64,000 nt of DNA from Izhakiella capsodis (GCF_900115045.1 NZ_FOVC01000001.1:62001-126000); one strand, 5' to 3'. Positions 17,666 to 26,846 are shown, numbered from the stretch's first letter. Translations and numbers: made by a program. The notes: a model not told the origin generated them from the sequence alone.

Positions 17666-17693
17666 TTTACACGCCCAGCCCGGACGGTTAAAT
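17666..17693 (+). promoter_or_regulatory. Probable aroG promoter
   Basis: TTTACA (17666-17671) and TTAAAT (17688-17693) are 16 bases apart and lie 53 bases before aroG. The arrangement resembles the E. coli aroG promoter, where the same TTTACA is the right half of a TyrR box. A left half at the correct spacing is not seen here. Confidence 0.55.
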
Positions 17694-17746
17694 TTAAGCA
17701 GTACTACTTGGCGTACAGCCAGGTGCTAAATCACGCTGGAATTAAA

Positions 17747-18799
17747 ATGGATTATAAGAACGACGATTTGAGAATCAGAGAAATTAAAGAGCTTTTGCCG
17801 CCAGTGGCGCTACTGGAAAAGTACCCATCCAGTGAGCAAGCGGCGCAAACGGTAGCGCGCGCTCGCCAGGCTATTCATCACATTCTTAAACATGAAGACG
17901 ATCGCTTGCTGGTGGTTATTGGGCCTTGCTCAATTCACGATGTCCAAGCGGCAAAAGAGTATGGTGAGCGCTTGCTGGCGCTACGCGATGAGCTGAAAGG
18001 CGAGCTTGAAGTGGTTATGCGGGTCTATTTCGAAAAACCGCGGACGACTGTTGGCTGGAAGGGATTGATTAACGATCCCAATATGGACGGTAGCTTCCAG
18101 ATTAATGAAGGGCTGCGCATTGCACGCAAGCTGCTGCTGGAAATCAACAACAGCGGGTTACCCGCTGCTGGCGAATTTCTTGATATGATCACGCCGCAGT
18201 ATCTGGCTGACCTGATGAGCTGGGGTGCGATCGGCGCCCGTACCACTGAATCTCAGGTTCACCGGGAACTGGCTTCCGGGTTATCCTGCCCGGTTGGTTT
18301 TAAAAACGGCACCGATGGTACCATCAAGGTGGCGATCGACGCGATTAAAGCCGCCAGTGCGCCACATTGTTTTCTTTCCGTGACCAAGTTTGGGCATTCG
18401 GCAATCGTCGAAACCAGCGGTAATGAGGACTGCCACATCATTCTGCGTGGTGGTAAAGAGCCTAATTACAGCGCACATCATGTCAGTACTGTTAAAGCCG
18501 GTCTGGATAAAGCGGGTCTGCCGGCGCAGGTGATGATCGATTTCAGCCACGCAAACAGCAGCAAACAGTTTCAGAAACAGCTGACTGTCGCCGACGATGT
18601 TGCCGGACAAATCGCCGGTGGTGAAAAAGCCATTATTGGCGTAATGATTGAAAGTCACCTGGTGGAGGGCAGTCAAAGTCTGGAGAGCGGCGAACCGCTG
18701 GTGTATGGCAAAAGTATCACCGATGCCTGCATCGGCTGGCAGGACACTGTAAAGGTACTGCGGCAGCTGGCGGAAGCAGTGAAAGCCCGTCGCTGCTAA
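17747..18799 (+). CDS. aroG: DAHP synthase, Phe-sensitive type (AroG)
   Basis: AroG catalyses the first step of aromatic biosynthesis, joining phosphoenolpyruvate and erythrose 4-phosphate. The 350-residue protein equals the E. coli AroG length and is highly similar. Landmarks include IGPCSIHD, the EKPRTTVGWKGLINDPNMD loop, GARTTESQVHRE and the metal-binding Cys, His, Glu and Asp positions. I chose the ATG at 17747 because MDYKNDDLRIREIKELLPP aligns with the E. coli start; an open extension to 17708 has no counterpart. It is monocistronic with a strong terminator. Confidence 0.95.
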   Translation: MDYKNDDLRIREIKELLPPVALLEKYPSSEQAAQTVARARQAIHHILKHEDDRLLVVIGPCSIHDVQAAKEYGERLLALRDELKGELEVVMRVYFEKPRTTVGWKGLINDPNMDGSFQINEGLRIARKLLLEINNSGLPAAGEFLDMITPQYLADLMSWGAIGARTTESQVHRELASGLSCPVGFKNGTDGTIKVAIDAIKAASAPHCFLSVTKFGHSAIVETSGNEDCHIILRGGKEPNYSAHHVSTVKAGLDKAGLPAQVMIDFSHANSSKQFQKQLTVADDVAGQIAGGEKAIIGVMIESHLVEGSQSLESGEPLVYGKSITDACIGWQDTVKVLRQLAEAVKARRC

Positions 18800-18880
18800 T
18801 CTGTCGTCCGGGCTGGCCCCGCGCGTTAACACCGCTGATAGCTGATGTCATCGATTCCGCAGCGGCAACGGCGTAATAAA

Positions 18881-18902
18881 AAACGGCCCTTTCGGGCCGT
18901 TT
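18881..18902. terminator. Bidirectional terminator between aroG and gpmA
   Basis: A perfect 9-base stem (AAACGGCCC / GGGCCGTTT) with a TTTC loop. A-rich and T-rich flanks on both sides let it serve both convergent genes. Confidence 0.9.
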
Positions 18903-18923
18903 GTTCAAATCATTTCGGATGAC

Positions 18924-19676
18924 TTACTTTGCCTTGCCCTGATTAGCTACTGCAGCGGCTTTGGCGGCGATCTCGTCAGCGTTGCCGAGGTAATAACGCT
19001 TAAGCGGTTTGAAGTTCTCGTCGAATTCATACACCAGTGGCACGCCAGTGGGGATGTTAAATTCGAGAATTTCGTCTTCGCTCATGTTATCGAGATATTT
19101 AACCAGCGCGCGCAGTGAGTTGCCGTGGGCGGCGATAATCACTTTTTCACCCTTTTTCATTCGTGGCAGAATGCTGTCATTCCAGAAAGGCAGAACGCGA
19201 TCGATAGTCAGCTTCAGGCTCTCGGTGGTCGGTAACTGTCCGGCGCTCAGTCCTGCATAGCGCGGGTCATGGCCAGGAAAGCGCGCGTCGTCGCGATCCA
19301 GCTCTGGCGGGGTAACGGCGAAACCACGACGCCATTGTTTAACCTGCTCATCGCCATATTTCTCGGCGGTTTCTGCTTTGTTAAGGCCCTGTAGCGCGCC
19401 GTAGTGGCGTTCATTAAGACGCCAGCTTTTTTCGACAGGCAGCCAGACCTGATCGACTTCATCAAGGATATTCCACAGGGTATGAATGGCGCGTTTTAAT
19501 ACCGAGGTGTAGGCAAAATCGAAGGAATAGCCCTCTTTTTTCAGCAGCTGACCTGCTGCTTTCGCTTCGGTGCGGCCCTTATCGGACAGATCAACGTCAT
19601 ACCATCCTGTAAAACGGTTTTCTTTATTCCACTGGCTTTCGCCGTGGCGCACCAGAACCAGCTTAGATACAGCCAT
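18924..19676 (-). CDS. gpmA: 2,3-bisphosphoglycerate-dependent phosphoglycerate mutase
   Basis: GpmA interconverts 3- and 2-phosphoglycerate in glycolysis. The 250-residue protein has the histidine-phosphatase signature LVRHGESQWN (phosphorylated His near residue 11), the second catalytic His in IIAAHGNSLRALVKYLD, and ENRFTGWYDVDLS. Its length equals the E. coli enzyme. A strong ribosome site (AGGAAGGAG) precedes the ATG. It is convergent with aroG and lies beside galM, as in E. coli. Confidence 0.97.
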   Translation of the reverse strand: MAVSKLVLVRHGESQWNKENRFTGWYDVDLSDKGRTEAKAAGQLLKKEGYSFDFAYTSVLKRAIHTLWNILDEVDQVWLPVEKSWRLNERHYGALQGLNKAETAEKYGDEQVKQWRRGFAVTPPELDRDDARFPGHDPRYAGLSAGQLPTTESLKLTIDRVLPFWNDSILPRMKKGEKVIIAAHGNSLRALVKYLDNMSEDEILEFNIPTGVPLVYEFDENFKPLKRYYLGNADEIAAKAAAVANQGKAK

Positions 19677-19773
19677 AGATTCACTCCTTCCTGATTTTCG
19701 GTTTCTATAACAATCTGAATATTATATTACCGATACGCGGCAATTTGATAGTGCATTACCTTAGCGGAGTTCA

Positions 19774-19807
19774 ATCCGGCGCGTAAATTTGGGCTTCAGC
19801 GCCGGAT
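19774..19807. repeat. Hairpin after galM
   Basis: ATCCGGCGC (19774-19782) and GCGCCGGAT (19799-19807) form a perfect 9-base inverted repeat with a 16-base loop, just downstream of the galM stop. No T run follows on the minus strand. It may be a mRNA-stabilising hairpin or a REP-like element. Confidence 0.45.
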
Positions 19808-19834
19808 GTTTTTCAGACGCTTACATGATGTCAG

Positions 19835-20869
19835 TCAAGCGGCAGTAAAACGATAGCGGGTTATGCATTGATAGCGCTGACCAGGCTGCAACCAGCAGTC
19901 AGGCTGCGGCCAGTCGCTATGGTTGGGTGAGTCAGGCAGGAATTCACTTTCCAGTGCGATACCACTGAACGCCTGGTATATACCCGATCCGCGGGCCGGG
20001 GTGCCGGCCAGATAATTGCCGCTGTAGAGTTGCAACGCGGGTGCTGAGGTTTCCACCGTGAGTTGCAGCTTGCCATCTGACGATGTCAGACGGGCGGCGA
20101 TCTGCCTGCTATCGCCCGCCGCATCAAGCAAAAAGGCATGGTCATAGCCTTTTACCGCCTGTTGATCGGCATCAGTGAGAAAATCCTTCGCCAGCGTTTT
20201 GGGCTGACGGAAATCGAAACTGCTGGCGTTAACCGGGGTCAAATCCCGCGATGGAATGCCGCTGTAATCAACGGGTAGATAGCGCTGAGCCATCAGTTGT
20301 AACTGATGCTGGCGGGCATCGCCGTGAACGGCATCGAGATTGAAATAGGCATGACTGGTCAGGTTTACCGGACAGGATTGATCAACCGTCGCCTGCCAGA
20401 CGATGCTCAGCGTGTTATCGTCCTCCAGCCGGTAATGTACCGTCGCGATCAGATTCCCAGGGAAACCCTGGTCACCGTCCGGTGAATCAAGCTGGTAGCT
20501 GACTTCTTGTGGTGACTGCGCCACTATTTGCCAGCGACGATGGCTGAAGCCCTGCGAACCACCGTGAAGCTGATGTGGTGGCTGATTAGCGTCCAGTTGG
20601 GTGCCAGTGCGAGTCAGAGTAGCGTTAGCGATACGATTTGCATAGCGACCTATCGTCGCACCGAGGTAGGCATCCTGACGCAAATAATCCCGGGGGCGCT
20701 CACAGCCAAGCAGTGCTTCGCGTACGCTGCCGTCCTGCATAGGTACACGTGCTGAAAGCCAGGTTGCCCCATAGTCCATGAACGTTACCACCATGCCCAG
20801 TGAATTGCTGAGGGTGGTGATATGCCAGGGGGAATCATCCGGTGCCAGCTGATCTGGTTGGTTTAGCAT
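19835..20869 (-). CDS. galM: Galactose mutarotase (aldose 1-epimerase)
   Basis: GalM (344 residues) interconverts alpha and beta anomers of galactose so that GalK can use it. It has the catalytic base and acid regions typical of the family: NRIANA, LHGG, the His in VNLTSHAYFNL and the Glu in IALESEFLPDSPNH. The start overlaps the galK stop by seven bases. It is the last gene of the galTKM operon. Confidence 0.95.
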   Translation of the reverse strand: MLNQPDQLAPDDSPWHITTLSNSLGMVVTFMDYGATWLSARVPMQDGSVREALLGCERPRDYLRQDAYLGATIGRYANRIANATLTRTGTQLDANQPPHQLHGGSQGFSHRRWQIVAQSPQEVSYQLDSPDGDQGFPGNLIATVHYRLEDDNTLSIVWQATVDQSCPVNLTSHAYFNLDAVHGDARQHQLQLMAQRYLPVDYSGIPSRDLTPVNASSFDFRQPKTLAKDFLTDADQQAVKGYDHAFLLDAAGDSRQIAARLTSSDGKLQLTVETSAPALQLYSGNYLAGTPARGSGIYQAFSGIALESEFLPDSPNHSDWPQPDCWLQPGQRYQCITRYRFTAA

Positions 20870-22011
20870 TGCCCGGCTCCTGCTGAGGCTTTACAGACGT
20901 AGAACGTCTCTTTCAGGCCGGTTTTTGCTTCATACTGGCTGGCAACCGCATGTTTGACTTTGTCGACCAAATCCAGCGGCATCAGCGCAACGATACAGCC
21001 GCCAAAACCGCCGCCGGTCATACGTACACCACCCTGTTCGCCAAGGGTCGCCTTAACGATTTTCACCAGGGTATCAATCGGCGGTACGGTGATTTCAAAA
21101 TCGCTTCGCATCGAGGCGTGGGATTCCGCCATGAGTATCCCCATACGTGCCAGATCGCCACTGGCCAGCGCATCGGCCGCTTCCAGAGTGCGGGCGTTTT
21201 CGGTCAGTACGTGGCGCACGCGCCTGGCAACGATGGGATCAAGTTCGTTTTCCACCGTGCGGAACTGGTCGATTTTAACGTCGCGCAACGAGTTTTCCAT
21301 AAAAAAACGCGCGCCGGTTTCGCACTGCAGGCGACGGGTGTTGTATTCGCTTCCTACCAGGTTTCGGCGAAAGTTGGAGTTAATGATCACGACCGCGATA
21401 TCTTTTGGCATTGGCACTGCGCGGGTGCTAAGAGTACGACAATCAAGCAGCATAGCGTGATCTTTCTTGCCGAGTGCAGAAATTAATTGATCCATGATGC
21501 CGCAATTACAGCCGACAAACTGGTTTTCCGCTTCCTGACCGTTCAACGCAATTTCGCCACCGTCCATTGCCAGGTGATAAAGCTGCTGGAATACGTATCC
21601 CACCGCGACTTCGAGCGAAGCAGAAGAGCTAAGACCGGCCCCTTGCGGAACGTCGCCGCTGATCACCATATCCACGCCGCCGAATGTCGGGTTACGTTGC
21701 TGCAGATGTTTTACCACTCCGCGTACGTAGTTGGACCACATCTGGTCGGGATGGGTGAGGATCGGCTCATCCAGTGAGAAACAGTCCTGCTGATTATCAT
21801 AATCTGCAGCAATCACCCGTACGGTGCGGTCCTCACGCTTTGCGCAAGCAATGACCGTTTTATAGTCAATGGCGCAGGGCAAAACAAAACCATCATTATA
21901 ATCGGTATGTTCGCCAATAAGGTTGACCCGTCCGGGAGCCTGAATGCTGTGGGTCGGGACATAGCCGAAAATGTCATTGAAAAGGGTTGTCGTGGTTTGT
22001 TTTAAGCTCAT
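20863..22011 (-). CDS. galK: Galactokinase
   Basis: GalK (382 residues, same as E. coli) phosphorylates galactose at C1 using ATP. The GHMP-kinase motifs are intact: APGRVNLIGEHTDYNDGFV near the N terminus, the ATP-binding GDVPQGAGLSSSASLEVA, and MTGGGFGGCIVAL near the C terminus. The catalytic Asp region CGIMDQLISALG is also present. The ATG shares one base with the galT stop (TAATG), giving tight coupling. Confidence 0.97.
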   Translation of the reverse strand: MSLKQTTTTLFNDIFGYVPTHSIQAPGRVNLIGEHTDYNDGFVLPCAIDYKTVIACAKREDRTVRVIAADYDNQQDCFSLDEPILTHPDQMWSNYVRGVVKHLQQRNPTFGGVDMVISGDVPQGAGLSSSASLEVAVGYVFQQLYHLAMDGGEIALNGQEAENQFVGCNCGIMDQLISALGKKDHAMLLDCRTLSTRAVPMPKDIAVVIINSNFRRNLVGSEYNTRRLQCETGARFFMENSLRDVKIDQFRTVENELDPIVARRVRHVLTENARTLEAADALASGDLARMGILMAESHASMRSDFEITVPPIDTLVKIVKATLGEQGGVRMTGGGFGGCIVALMPLDLVDKVKHAVASQYEAKTGLKETFYVCKASAGAGQC

Positions 22012-23060
22012 TATTCTGCTCCGGATTCACGGAAATGCACATCGCTGACGGCGCGCAAACGCTCCGCCGCCTGTTCGGCTGTTAAATCACGTTGGGTTTC
22101 CGCCAGCATCTCATAACCCACCATGAATTTGCGTACGCTGGCTGAACGCAGCAGAGGCGGGTAAAAATGGGCGTGTAGCTGCCAGTGCTGATTCTCTTCG
22201 CCGTTGAAGGGGGCACCATGCCACCCCATAGAATAAGGAAAAGAGCATTTGAAAAGATTGTCATAACGGCTGGTGAGCTTTTTCAATGCCAGCGCGAGAT
22301 CGTCACGTTGTGCGCTGGTGAGGTCGACAAGGCGTTTTACCGCTGTTTTCGGTAGCAGCAGTGTTTCAAAAGGCCAGGCGGCCCACCAGGGCACGACTGC
22401 CAGCCAGTGTTCGGTTTCAATGACGCAGCGGGCGCCATCTCGCAATTCGCGCTGCGTATAATCGACCAGCATCGGTGAGCCGTTCTGTTTGAAGTAACGG
22501 CGCTGGAGATCATCCTCACGTTTTGCTTCGTTCGGTAAAAAACTATTGGCCCAAACCTGCCCGTGAGGATGGGGGTTAGAGCATCCCATCGCCGCACCCT
22601 TGTTTTCAAAAACCTGCACCCAGGGATATTGCTGCCCCAGCTCAGCGGTCTGCTCTTGCCAGGCGCAGATCACGCCGATGAGCGCGTCTATGCTTAGCTC
22701 TGGCAGCGTTTTACTGTGGTCGGGAGAGAAGCAGATAACCCGGCTGGTACCGCGCGCACTTTCGCAGCGCATCAGCCTGTCATCGCTTTGCGGTGCATCC
22801 GGCGTATCAGTCATCAGCGCGGCAAAATCATTGGTGAAGACAAACGTGCTGGTGTAATCCGGATTTTTATCGCCCGTAACGCGGATATTTCCAGGGCAAA
22901 GAAAGCAGTCAGGATCGTGGCTGGGTAAGCTATTTTGCGAGGGCGTTTCCTGAGCACCTTGCCACGGGCGTTTAGCCCGATGTGGAGAAACCAGCACCCA
23001 TTGATTGGATAGCGGATTGTAGCGGCGATGCGGGTGATCAACCGGATTAAATTTTTGCAT
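22011..23060 (-). CDS. galT: Galactose-1-phosphate uridylyltransferase
   Basis: GalT (349 residues) transfers UMP between UDP-glucose and galactose 1-phosphate. The HIT-type active site GCSNPHPHGQVWA carries the nucleophilic His. The zinc-site residues in DCFLCPGN and the HxH-like stretch ENQHWQLHAHFYPPLLRS are present. It is the first gene of the operon here; galE, first in E. coli, is missing, and galT follows the gal promoter directly. Confidence 0.97.
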   Translation of the reverse strand: MQKFNPVDHPHRRYNPLSNQWVLVSPHRAKRPWQGAQETPSQNSLPSHDPDCFLCPGNIRVTGDKNPDYTSTFVFTNDFAALMTDTPDAPQSDDRLMRCESARGTSRVICFSPDHSKTLPELSIDALIGVICAWQEQTAELGQQYPWVQVFENKGAAMGCSNPHPHGQVWANSFLPNEAKREDDLQRRYFKQNGSPMLVDYTQRELRDGARCVIETEHWLAVVPWWAAWPFETLLLPKTAVKRLVDLTSAQRDDLALALKKLTSRYDNLFKCSFPYSMGWHGAPFNGEENQHWQLHAHFYPPLLRSASVRKFMVGYEMLAETQRDLTAEQAAERLRAVSDVHFRESGAE

Positions 23061-23105
23061 ACTGAGTCCTGATAACCTGCTTACGGTTTTCGATGGGTAA
23101 AAAGT

Positions 23106-23146
23106 AGCATAGGCTGAAAAATGAAAGCGTGATCCAGTCTGGATAA
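23106..23146 (-). promoter_or_regulatory. gal promoter with CRP-like site
   Basis: On the minus strand a -10-like TATGCT (23106-23111) lies about 45 bases before galT. A CRP-like half site (GTGATC on the plus strand, 23129-23134) lies upstream of it. The order operator, CRP site, TATGCTA matches the E. coli galETKM promoter as I remember it. The CRP site is only partly symmetric. Confidence 0.65.
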
Positions 23147-23162
23147 ATGGAATCGTTTACAC
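23147..23162 (-). promoter_or_regulatory. GalR/GalS operator (external gal operator type)
   Basis: Read on the minus strand the site is GTGTAAACGATTCCAT, which equals the E. coli external gal operator except for the last base. It lies directly upstream of the CRP-like site, as in E. coli. I did not find a clear internal operator. Confidence 0.88.
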
Positions 23163-23296
23163 TGCGCAAAAAAGGGTAAAATCAGACTAAAAACGCAAGA
23201 TATTAATTATGGATAGATAATTTAGTCGGTAATTTGAAAACGGTTACACATGAAGTTTATTTTAGATGGGGGACGATTTCGCGGCCCCCTGGCCGA

Positions 23297-24772
23297 TCAG
23301 GAATGGAGTTTCTCCTGCTGGTACTGATAAATTTCCCCTTGCGGGACGAAGCTCAGACGGTGGGTAATGCAGCCCGGCGCGTCTTCAGCATGATGCGAAA
23401 CGAACAACAGCTGGGTTCGTGCCTCACCAATCAGAATATCGATGAACCTGCGCACCAGCTGGCGGTTAATTGGATCAAGCCCTTGAAGTGGCTCATCAAG
23501 GATGAGCAGAGTAGGATGTTTCACCAGCGCCCGTGCTATCAGGATCAGCCGTTGCTGGCCCCAGGAAAGGCTCTGGAAGGGCGCATCGGCGCTCTGAGCA
23601 TCAAATCCCAGCAAACTCAGCCAGCGCTGGGCCAACACTTTTTGCCGGTCAGAAACTGCCTGGTAGATGCCAATTGAGTCAAAGTAGCCGGAAATAATCA
23701 CGTTACGTACAGTGGTACTTACGCGATATTCCAGATGCAGACTACTGCTGACATAGCCAATGTGCTGTTTGATATCCCAGATAGTTTCGCCGCTGCCACG
23801 CCTGCGGCCAAAAAGCGTCAGATCGTTGCTGTAGCCCTGTGGGTGGTCACCGGTCACCAGGCTCAACAACGTTGATTTTCCTGCGCCGTTAGGGCCGATA
23901 ATTTGCCAGTGCTCGCCAGGTTTAACTTCCCAGCTAAGGCCATGCAGAATGGGTTTATCGTTCCAGGAAACCACGCCATTTTTCAGAATGACCGGCGAGA
24001 TATTCGCAGTCAGCTGCGGCAAGGCGTCTGGCTCATCAGCCTCAGGCAGCGCAATACCCGCCAGCTGCTCGCTGTGAGCAAGCTGTGCAATCAGGGCTTC
24101 GGCCAGAATAGCCGGGCGTTCGCCGGTATGGGTGAGGGTGCACTCCGCCAAAACACCGATATGCTGAATAAAATCGGGGATATCATCGAAGCGGTTTAGC
24201 ACCATCACCAGGGTATAGCCCCGCCGGTGCAATTCGCTGAGCAGCGCAGCCAGGCTGGCGCGTGAGGCCACGTCCAGACCGTCAAAAGGTTCATCAAGAA
24301 TCAACAGATCCGGCTCGGTCATCAGCGCCCGGCACAATAGCGCCTTACGGGTTTCGCCGGTAGAGAGATATTTAAACCGACGTTCAAGCAGAGAGCCTAT
24401 GCCGAACTGCTCGGCAAGTCGGACGCAGCGTGCGGCATCCTGATCCTCTTCCTGAATAATCTGTGCGGTAGTGCGTCCGGTGTCATCTTCATCGGCGCTG
24501 AGCAGGTCGGTATTGTTGCGTTGCCACTCATCACTGACCAGTTTCTGTAACTGTTCGAATGAGATGCGGGCAGGGTGGATAAAGCGGCTTTCGACGGTAC
24601 CGGTGAGCGGTAGCAGCTCGCCGGACAAGGCGCGTGCCAGTGATGATTTACCGCTGCCGTTGTTGCCAACGAAGGCCCAGCTCTCTCCGGCGTTAATATT
24701 CAGGTTTTGCAGGTTGAGTACGCGAGTGTCGCTAAGGCGAAACGTGCCTTGCGAAATGTGCAGTGATGACAT
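23297..24772 (-). CDS. modF: ModF, twin-ATPase molybdenum-related protein
   Basis: ModF (491 residues) holds two ABC ATPase domains in one chain, with no membrane part. Walker A motifs are GNNGSGKSSLARAL (about residue 36) and GPNGAGKSTLLSLV (about 290). Signatures are YLSTGETRKALL and SLSWGQQRLILI, and Walker B motifs are LLILDEPFDGLD and LLILDEPLQGLD. In E. coli it lies downstream of modE in the same unit, as here (75 bases apart). Its exact role in molybdenum metabolism is not established. Confidence 0.93.
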   Translation of the reverse strand: MSSLHISQGTFRLSDTRVLNLQNLNINAGESWAFVGNNGSGKSSLARALSGELLPLTGTVESRFIHPARISFEQLQKLVSDEWQRNNTDLLSADEDDTGRTTAQIIQEEDQDAARCVRLAEQFGIGSLLERRFKYLSTGETRKALLCRALMTEPDLLILDEPFDGLDVASRASLAALLSELHRRGYTLVMVLNRFDDIPDFIQHIGVLAECTLTHTGERPAILAEALIAQLAHSEQLAGIALPEADEPDALPQLTANISPVILKNGVVSWNDKPILHGLSWEVKPGEHWQIIGPNGAGKSTLLSLVTGDHPQGYSNDLTLFGRRRGSGETIWDIKQHIGYVSSSLHLEYRVSTTVRNVIISGYFDSIGIYQAVSDRQKVLAQRWLSLLGFDAQSADAPFQSLSWGQQRLILIARALVKHPTLLILDEPLQGLDPINRQLVRRFIDILIGEARTQLLFVSHHAEDAPGCITHRLSFVPQGEIYQYQQEKLHS

Positions 24773-24847
24773 CTTTTATTCCATTATTTGTATTAGTTGT
24801 TCCATAACTATGCCTGATGAAGTGCAAAGTCAAATCCGTCACTGGCA

Positions 24848-25630
24848 TTAGAGCAGTGTAGCAATAATTGCCTGATCGGCGGCAAAATGTGCCGTTACTT
24901 CATCGCCCGGATGCAGATTTTTTTGTTGCAGCAGCTGGCGATCCAACGAAGCGCAAAGCTGCTGACCGTCCGATAAATCGATGAGTACCTCGCTGTGGCT
25001 GATGCTATGCTCAATACTGTGTATGCGGCCTTTAAGGTTGTTTTCCGCCGCGCTGCCTGGGGTTTCCAGTACGATCCAGGGGGCTTTAATCAAGACTAAA
25101 ACCTGCTTGCCGTTCTCCAGTTGTAGCCGCCTGGCGCTGGTTTCGGTCACCGCAATATTTAACCGGGTCACACCGTCTGCCAGCAGAACCTGAACATGCT
25201 GGCGCACATGCTGCTCATCGCGCCCGGTGACGATGCCGGACAGCTGGTTGCGGGCGCTGGTCTGTAATGAAATACGTGCAATTGCACTCAGAAGGCTGTC
25301 CAGTGGAACCCGATCGTCTTGCAGTACATCAAAGGCTTTTTGCTGAATTTGTTCCAGCAGATCAAACAGCTGAATGAGCCTTTCACCGTATGCTGTCAGC
25401 GCGGCACCACCACCCCCTTTGCCGCCAGTTGCCCGACTAACCAGCGGACCGTCGGCCAGCTGGTTCATGTCGTTAACCGCGTCCCATGCACTTTTATAGC
25501 TAATCGCGGCCATCTTAGCGCCCTGACTGATAGAGCCGGTGGCTTTTATCTGGCGCAGCAGTTCAATACGGCGAGGATCAGCAAACAGCCGCTGTTGCAT
25601 TTTGATGATCAGGGAAAGTTCGCTCTGCAT
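24848..25630 (-). CDS. modE: ModE molybdate-responsive regulator
   Basis: ModE (260 residues) represses modABC and activates moa genes when bound to molybdate. It has an N-terminal winged helix (about residues 15-110, with GSISQGAKMAAISYKSAWDA as part of the DNA-binding helices). Two C-terminal Mop/TOBE domains follow (about 125-190 and 195-258, for example RNQLSGIVTGRDEQHV and NNLKGRIHSIEHS) and bind oxyanion at the dimer interface. CGGAGG lies directly upstream. It is divergent from acrZ and modABC. Confidence 0.96.
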   Translation of the reverse strand: MQSELSLIIKMQQRLFADPRRIELLRQIKATGSISQGAKMAAISYKSAWDAVNDMNQLADGPLVSRATGGKGGGGAALTAYGERLIQLFDLLEQIQQKAFDVLQDDRVPLDSLLSAIARISLQTSARNQLSGIVTGRDEQHVRQHVQVLLADGVTRLNIAVTETSARRLQLENGKQVLVLIKAPWIVLETPGSAAENNLKGRIHSIEHSISHSEVLIDLSDGQQLCASLDRQLLQQKNLHPGDEVTAHFAADQAIIATLL

Positions 25631-25764
25631 ATTTCCTCCGGAGAAAAAGACATTCTAGGCCGGAGCGGCAGGCTTTGTCAGTAAAGGTAAAACGCACGAA
25701 ACGCGCGTGCACTTTTTAACTGAATGGATACAATGCGTTTTTGACCAAATTCAGTGGGGATTAG

Positions 25765-25920
25765 ATGCTGGAACTCATTAAGAGCCTGTTGATAGCTATT
25801 CTGATGGTGCCGGTGGTGATGGCTGTCATACTGGGCTTAATCTACGGCCTGGGCGAATTCTTTAACCTTATCTCCAAATTTGGTCATCCGAAGGATCGTA
25901 CCGCTAACGATCGCTCCTGA
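25765..25920 (+). CDS. acrZ: AcrZ, small AcrB-associated membrane protein
   Basis: This 51-residue protein begins MLELIKSLLIAILMVPVVMA and continues with ILGLIYGLGEFFNL. It is a single membrane helix followed by a short polar tail (HPKDRTANDRS). It matches E. coli AcrZ (YbhT, 49 residues), which binds AcrB in the AcrAB-TolC drug-efflux pump and alters its substrate preference. Its position between modE and modA is the same as in E. coli. The AGTGGGGA upstream is a modest ribosome site. Confidence 0.92.
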   Translation: MLELIKSLLIAILMVPVVMAVILGLIYGLGEFFNLISKFGHPKDRTANDRS

Positions 25921-26030
25921 TCCCGGTTCCTGCCAAATCCGGCTTCCCGCCGGGTTGGTCATTTTATTCCACTCAGCCCTCATTTTTATTCTGCTGTTGC
26001 CGATAATTCTCATGACAGAAATTGTTACTG

Positions 26031-26054
26031 CGTTATATTGCTTGTTACATAACG
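26031..26054 (+). promoter_or_regulatory. ModE box before modA
   Basis: A 24-base imperfect palindrome has arms CGTTATAT (26031-26038) and ATAACG (26049-26054), separated by a central TGCTTGTTAC. It fits the ModE recognition pattern (CGTTATAT and its complement) and lies 19 bases before the modA start, where bound ModE-molybdate would block transcription. Confidence 0.88.
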
Positions 26055-26072
26055 TAATGGCAGGAGAACGGA

Positions 26073-26846
26073 ATGAGATCCACCTGGAGTTGCTGGGCTA
26101 TTAGCGTGGCGCTGAGCATCACGCTGATGGACAGAACGACTGCGGCAGAAAGTATTAACGTATTCGCCGCTGCGTCCTTAACTGATGCATTACAGGATAT
26201 CGCCAACCTGTATGAGCAAGGCAGGCCGATAAAAATTGTCTCTTCGTTCGCTTCGTCCTCTACCCTGGCACGCCAGATAGAACAGGGCGCCCCTGCCGAT
26301 CTATTTATCTCTGCCGATCAGCAGTGGATGGATTACGCTGCCGCAAAAAAAACGATTGATACCGGTAGCCGCTATACACTGCTTGGCAACGATCTGGTTC
26401 TGGTGGCACCTCTGGCGGGAAATACGCAATCCGTGACTATAAATAAGCAAACTGACTGGAAAAGCCTGTTGAAAGACCAGCGCCTGGCGGTTGGCGATCC
26501 GGAACACGTGCCGGCCGGACTTTATGCGAAAGAGGCATTGCAACACCTCGGAGCCTGGAAAACGGTGTCGTCGATGCTGGCTCCTGGTAACAGTGTGCGG
26601 GCTGCGCTGGTTTTGGTGGAACGTAACGAAGTGCCTTACGGTATTGTTTATGGCTCAGATGCCCTCGCCAGCGACAAAGTCGCGCTAGTGGGGCGCTTTC
26701 CTGAGTCAAGCCATCAACCCGTTGAGTATCCGATGGCCATCGTTAAAGATCATAATGAAGCCGATGTAACGGCGTTCTATCGTTACCTGAAGGGGCCAGA
26801 AGCGACGGCGATCTTCAAAAAATATGGATTCATACCGCGTAAATGA
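26073..26846 (+). CDS. modA: ModA molybdate-binding protein
   Basis: ModA (257 residues) is the periplasmic receptor of the ModABC molybdate importer. It has a signal peptide (about residues 1-25, ending TTAAE). The oxyanion-binding regions are present: VFAAASLTDALQDI, SFASSSTLARQIEQGAPADLF, VGDPEHVPAGLYAKEAL and VPYGIVYGSDAL. AGGAGA precedes the ATG. The stop overlaps the modB start (ATGA). Confidence 0.97.
   Translation: MRSTWSCWAISVALSITLMDRTTAAESINVFAAASLTDALQDIANLYEQGRPIKIVSSFASSSTLARQIEQGAPADLFISADQQWMDYAAAKKTIDTGSRYTLLGNDLVLVAPLAGNTQSVTINKQTDWKSLLKDQRLAVGDPEHVPAGLYAKEALQHLGAWKTVSSMLAPGNSVRAALVLVERNEVPYGIVYGSDALASDKVALVGRFPESSHQPVEYPMAIVKDHNEADVTAFYRYLKGPEATAIFKKYGFIPRK

Noticed and set aside
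17641..17675. A TyrR box upstream of aroG
   Set aside because: Only the right half TTTACA is present; the left half TGTAAA at six bases distance, required for a standard box, is missing.
20950..21486. Two plus-strand frames of 168-178 codons antisense to galK
   Set aside because: Both overlap the intact galK and lie in GC-rich DNA where stops are rare; no independent support.
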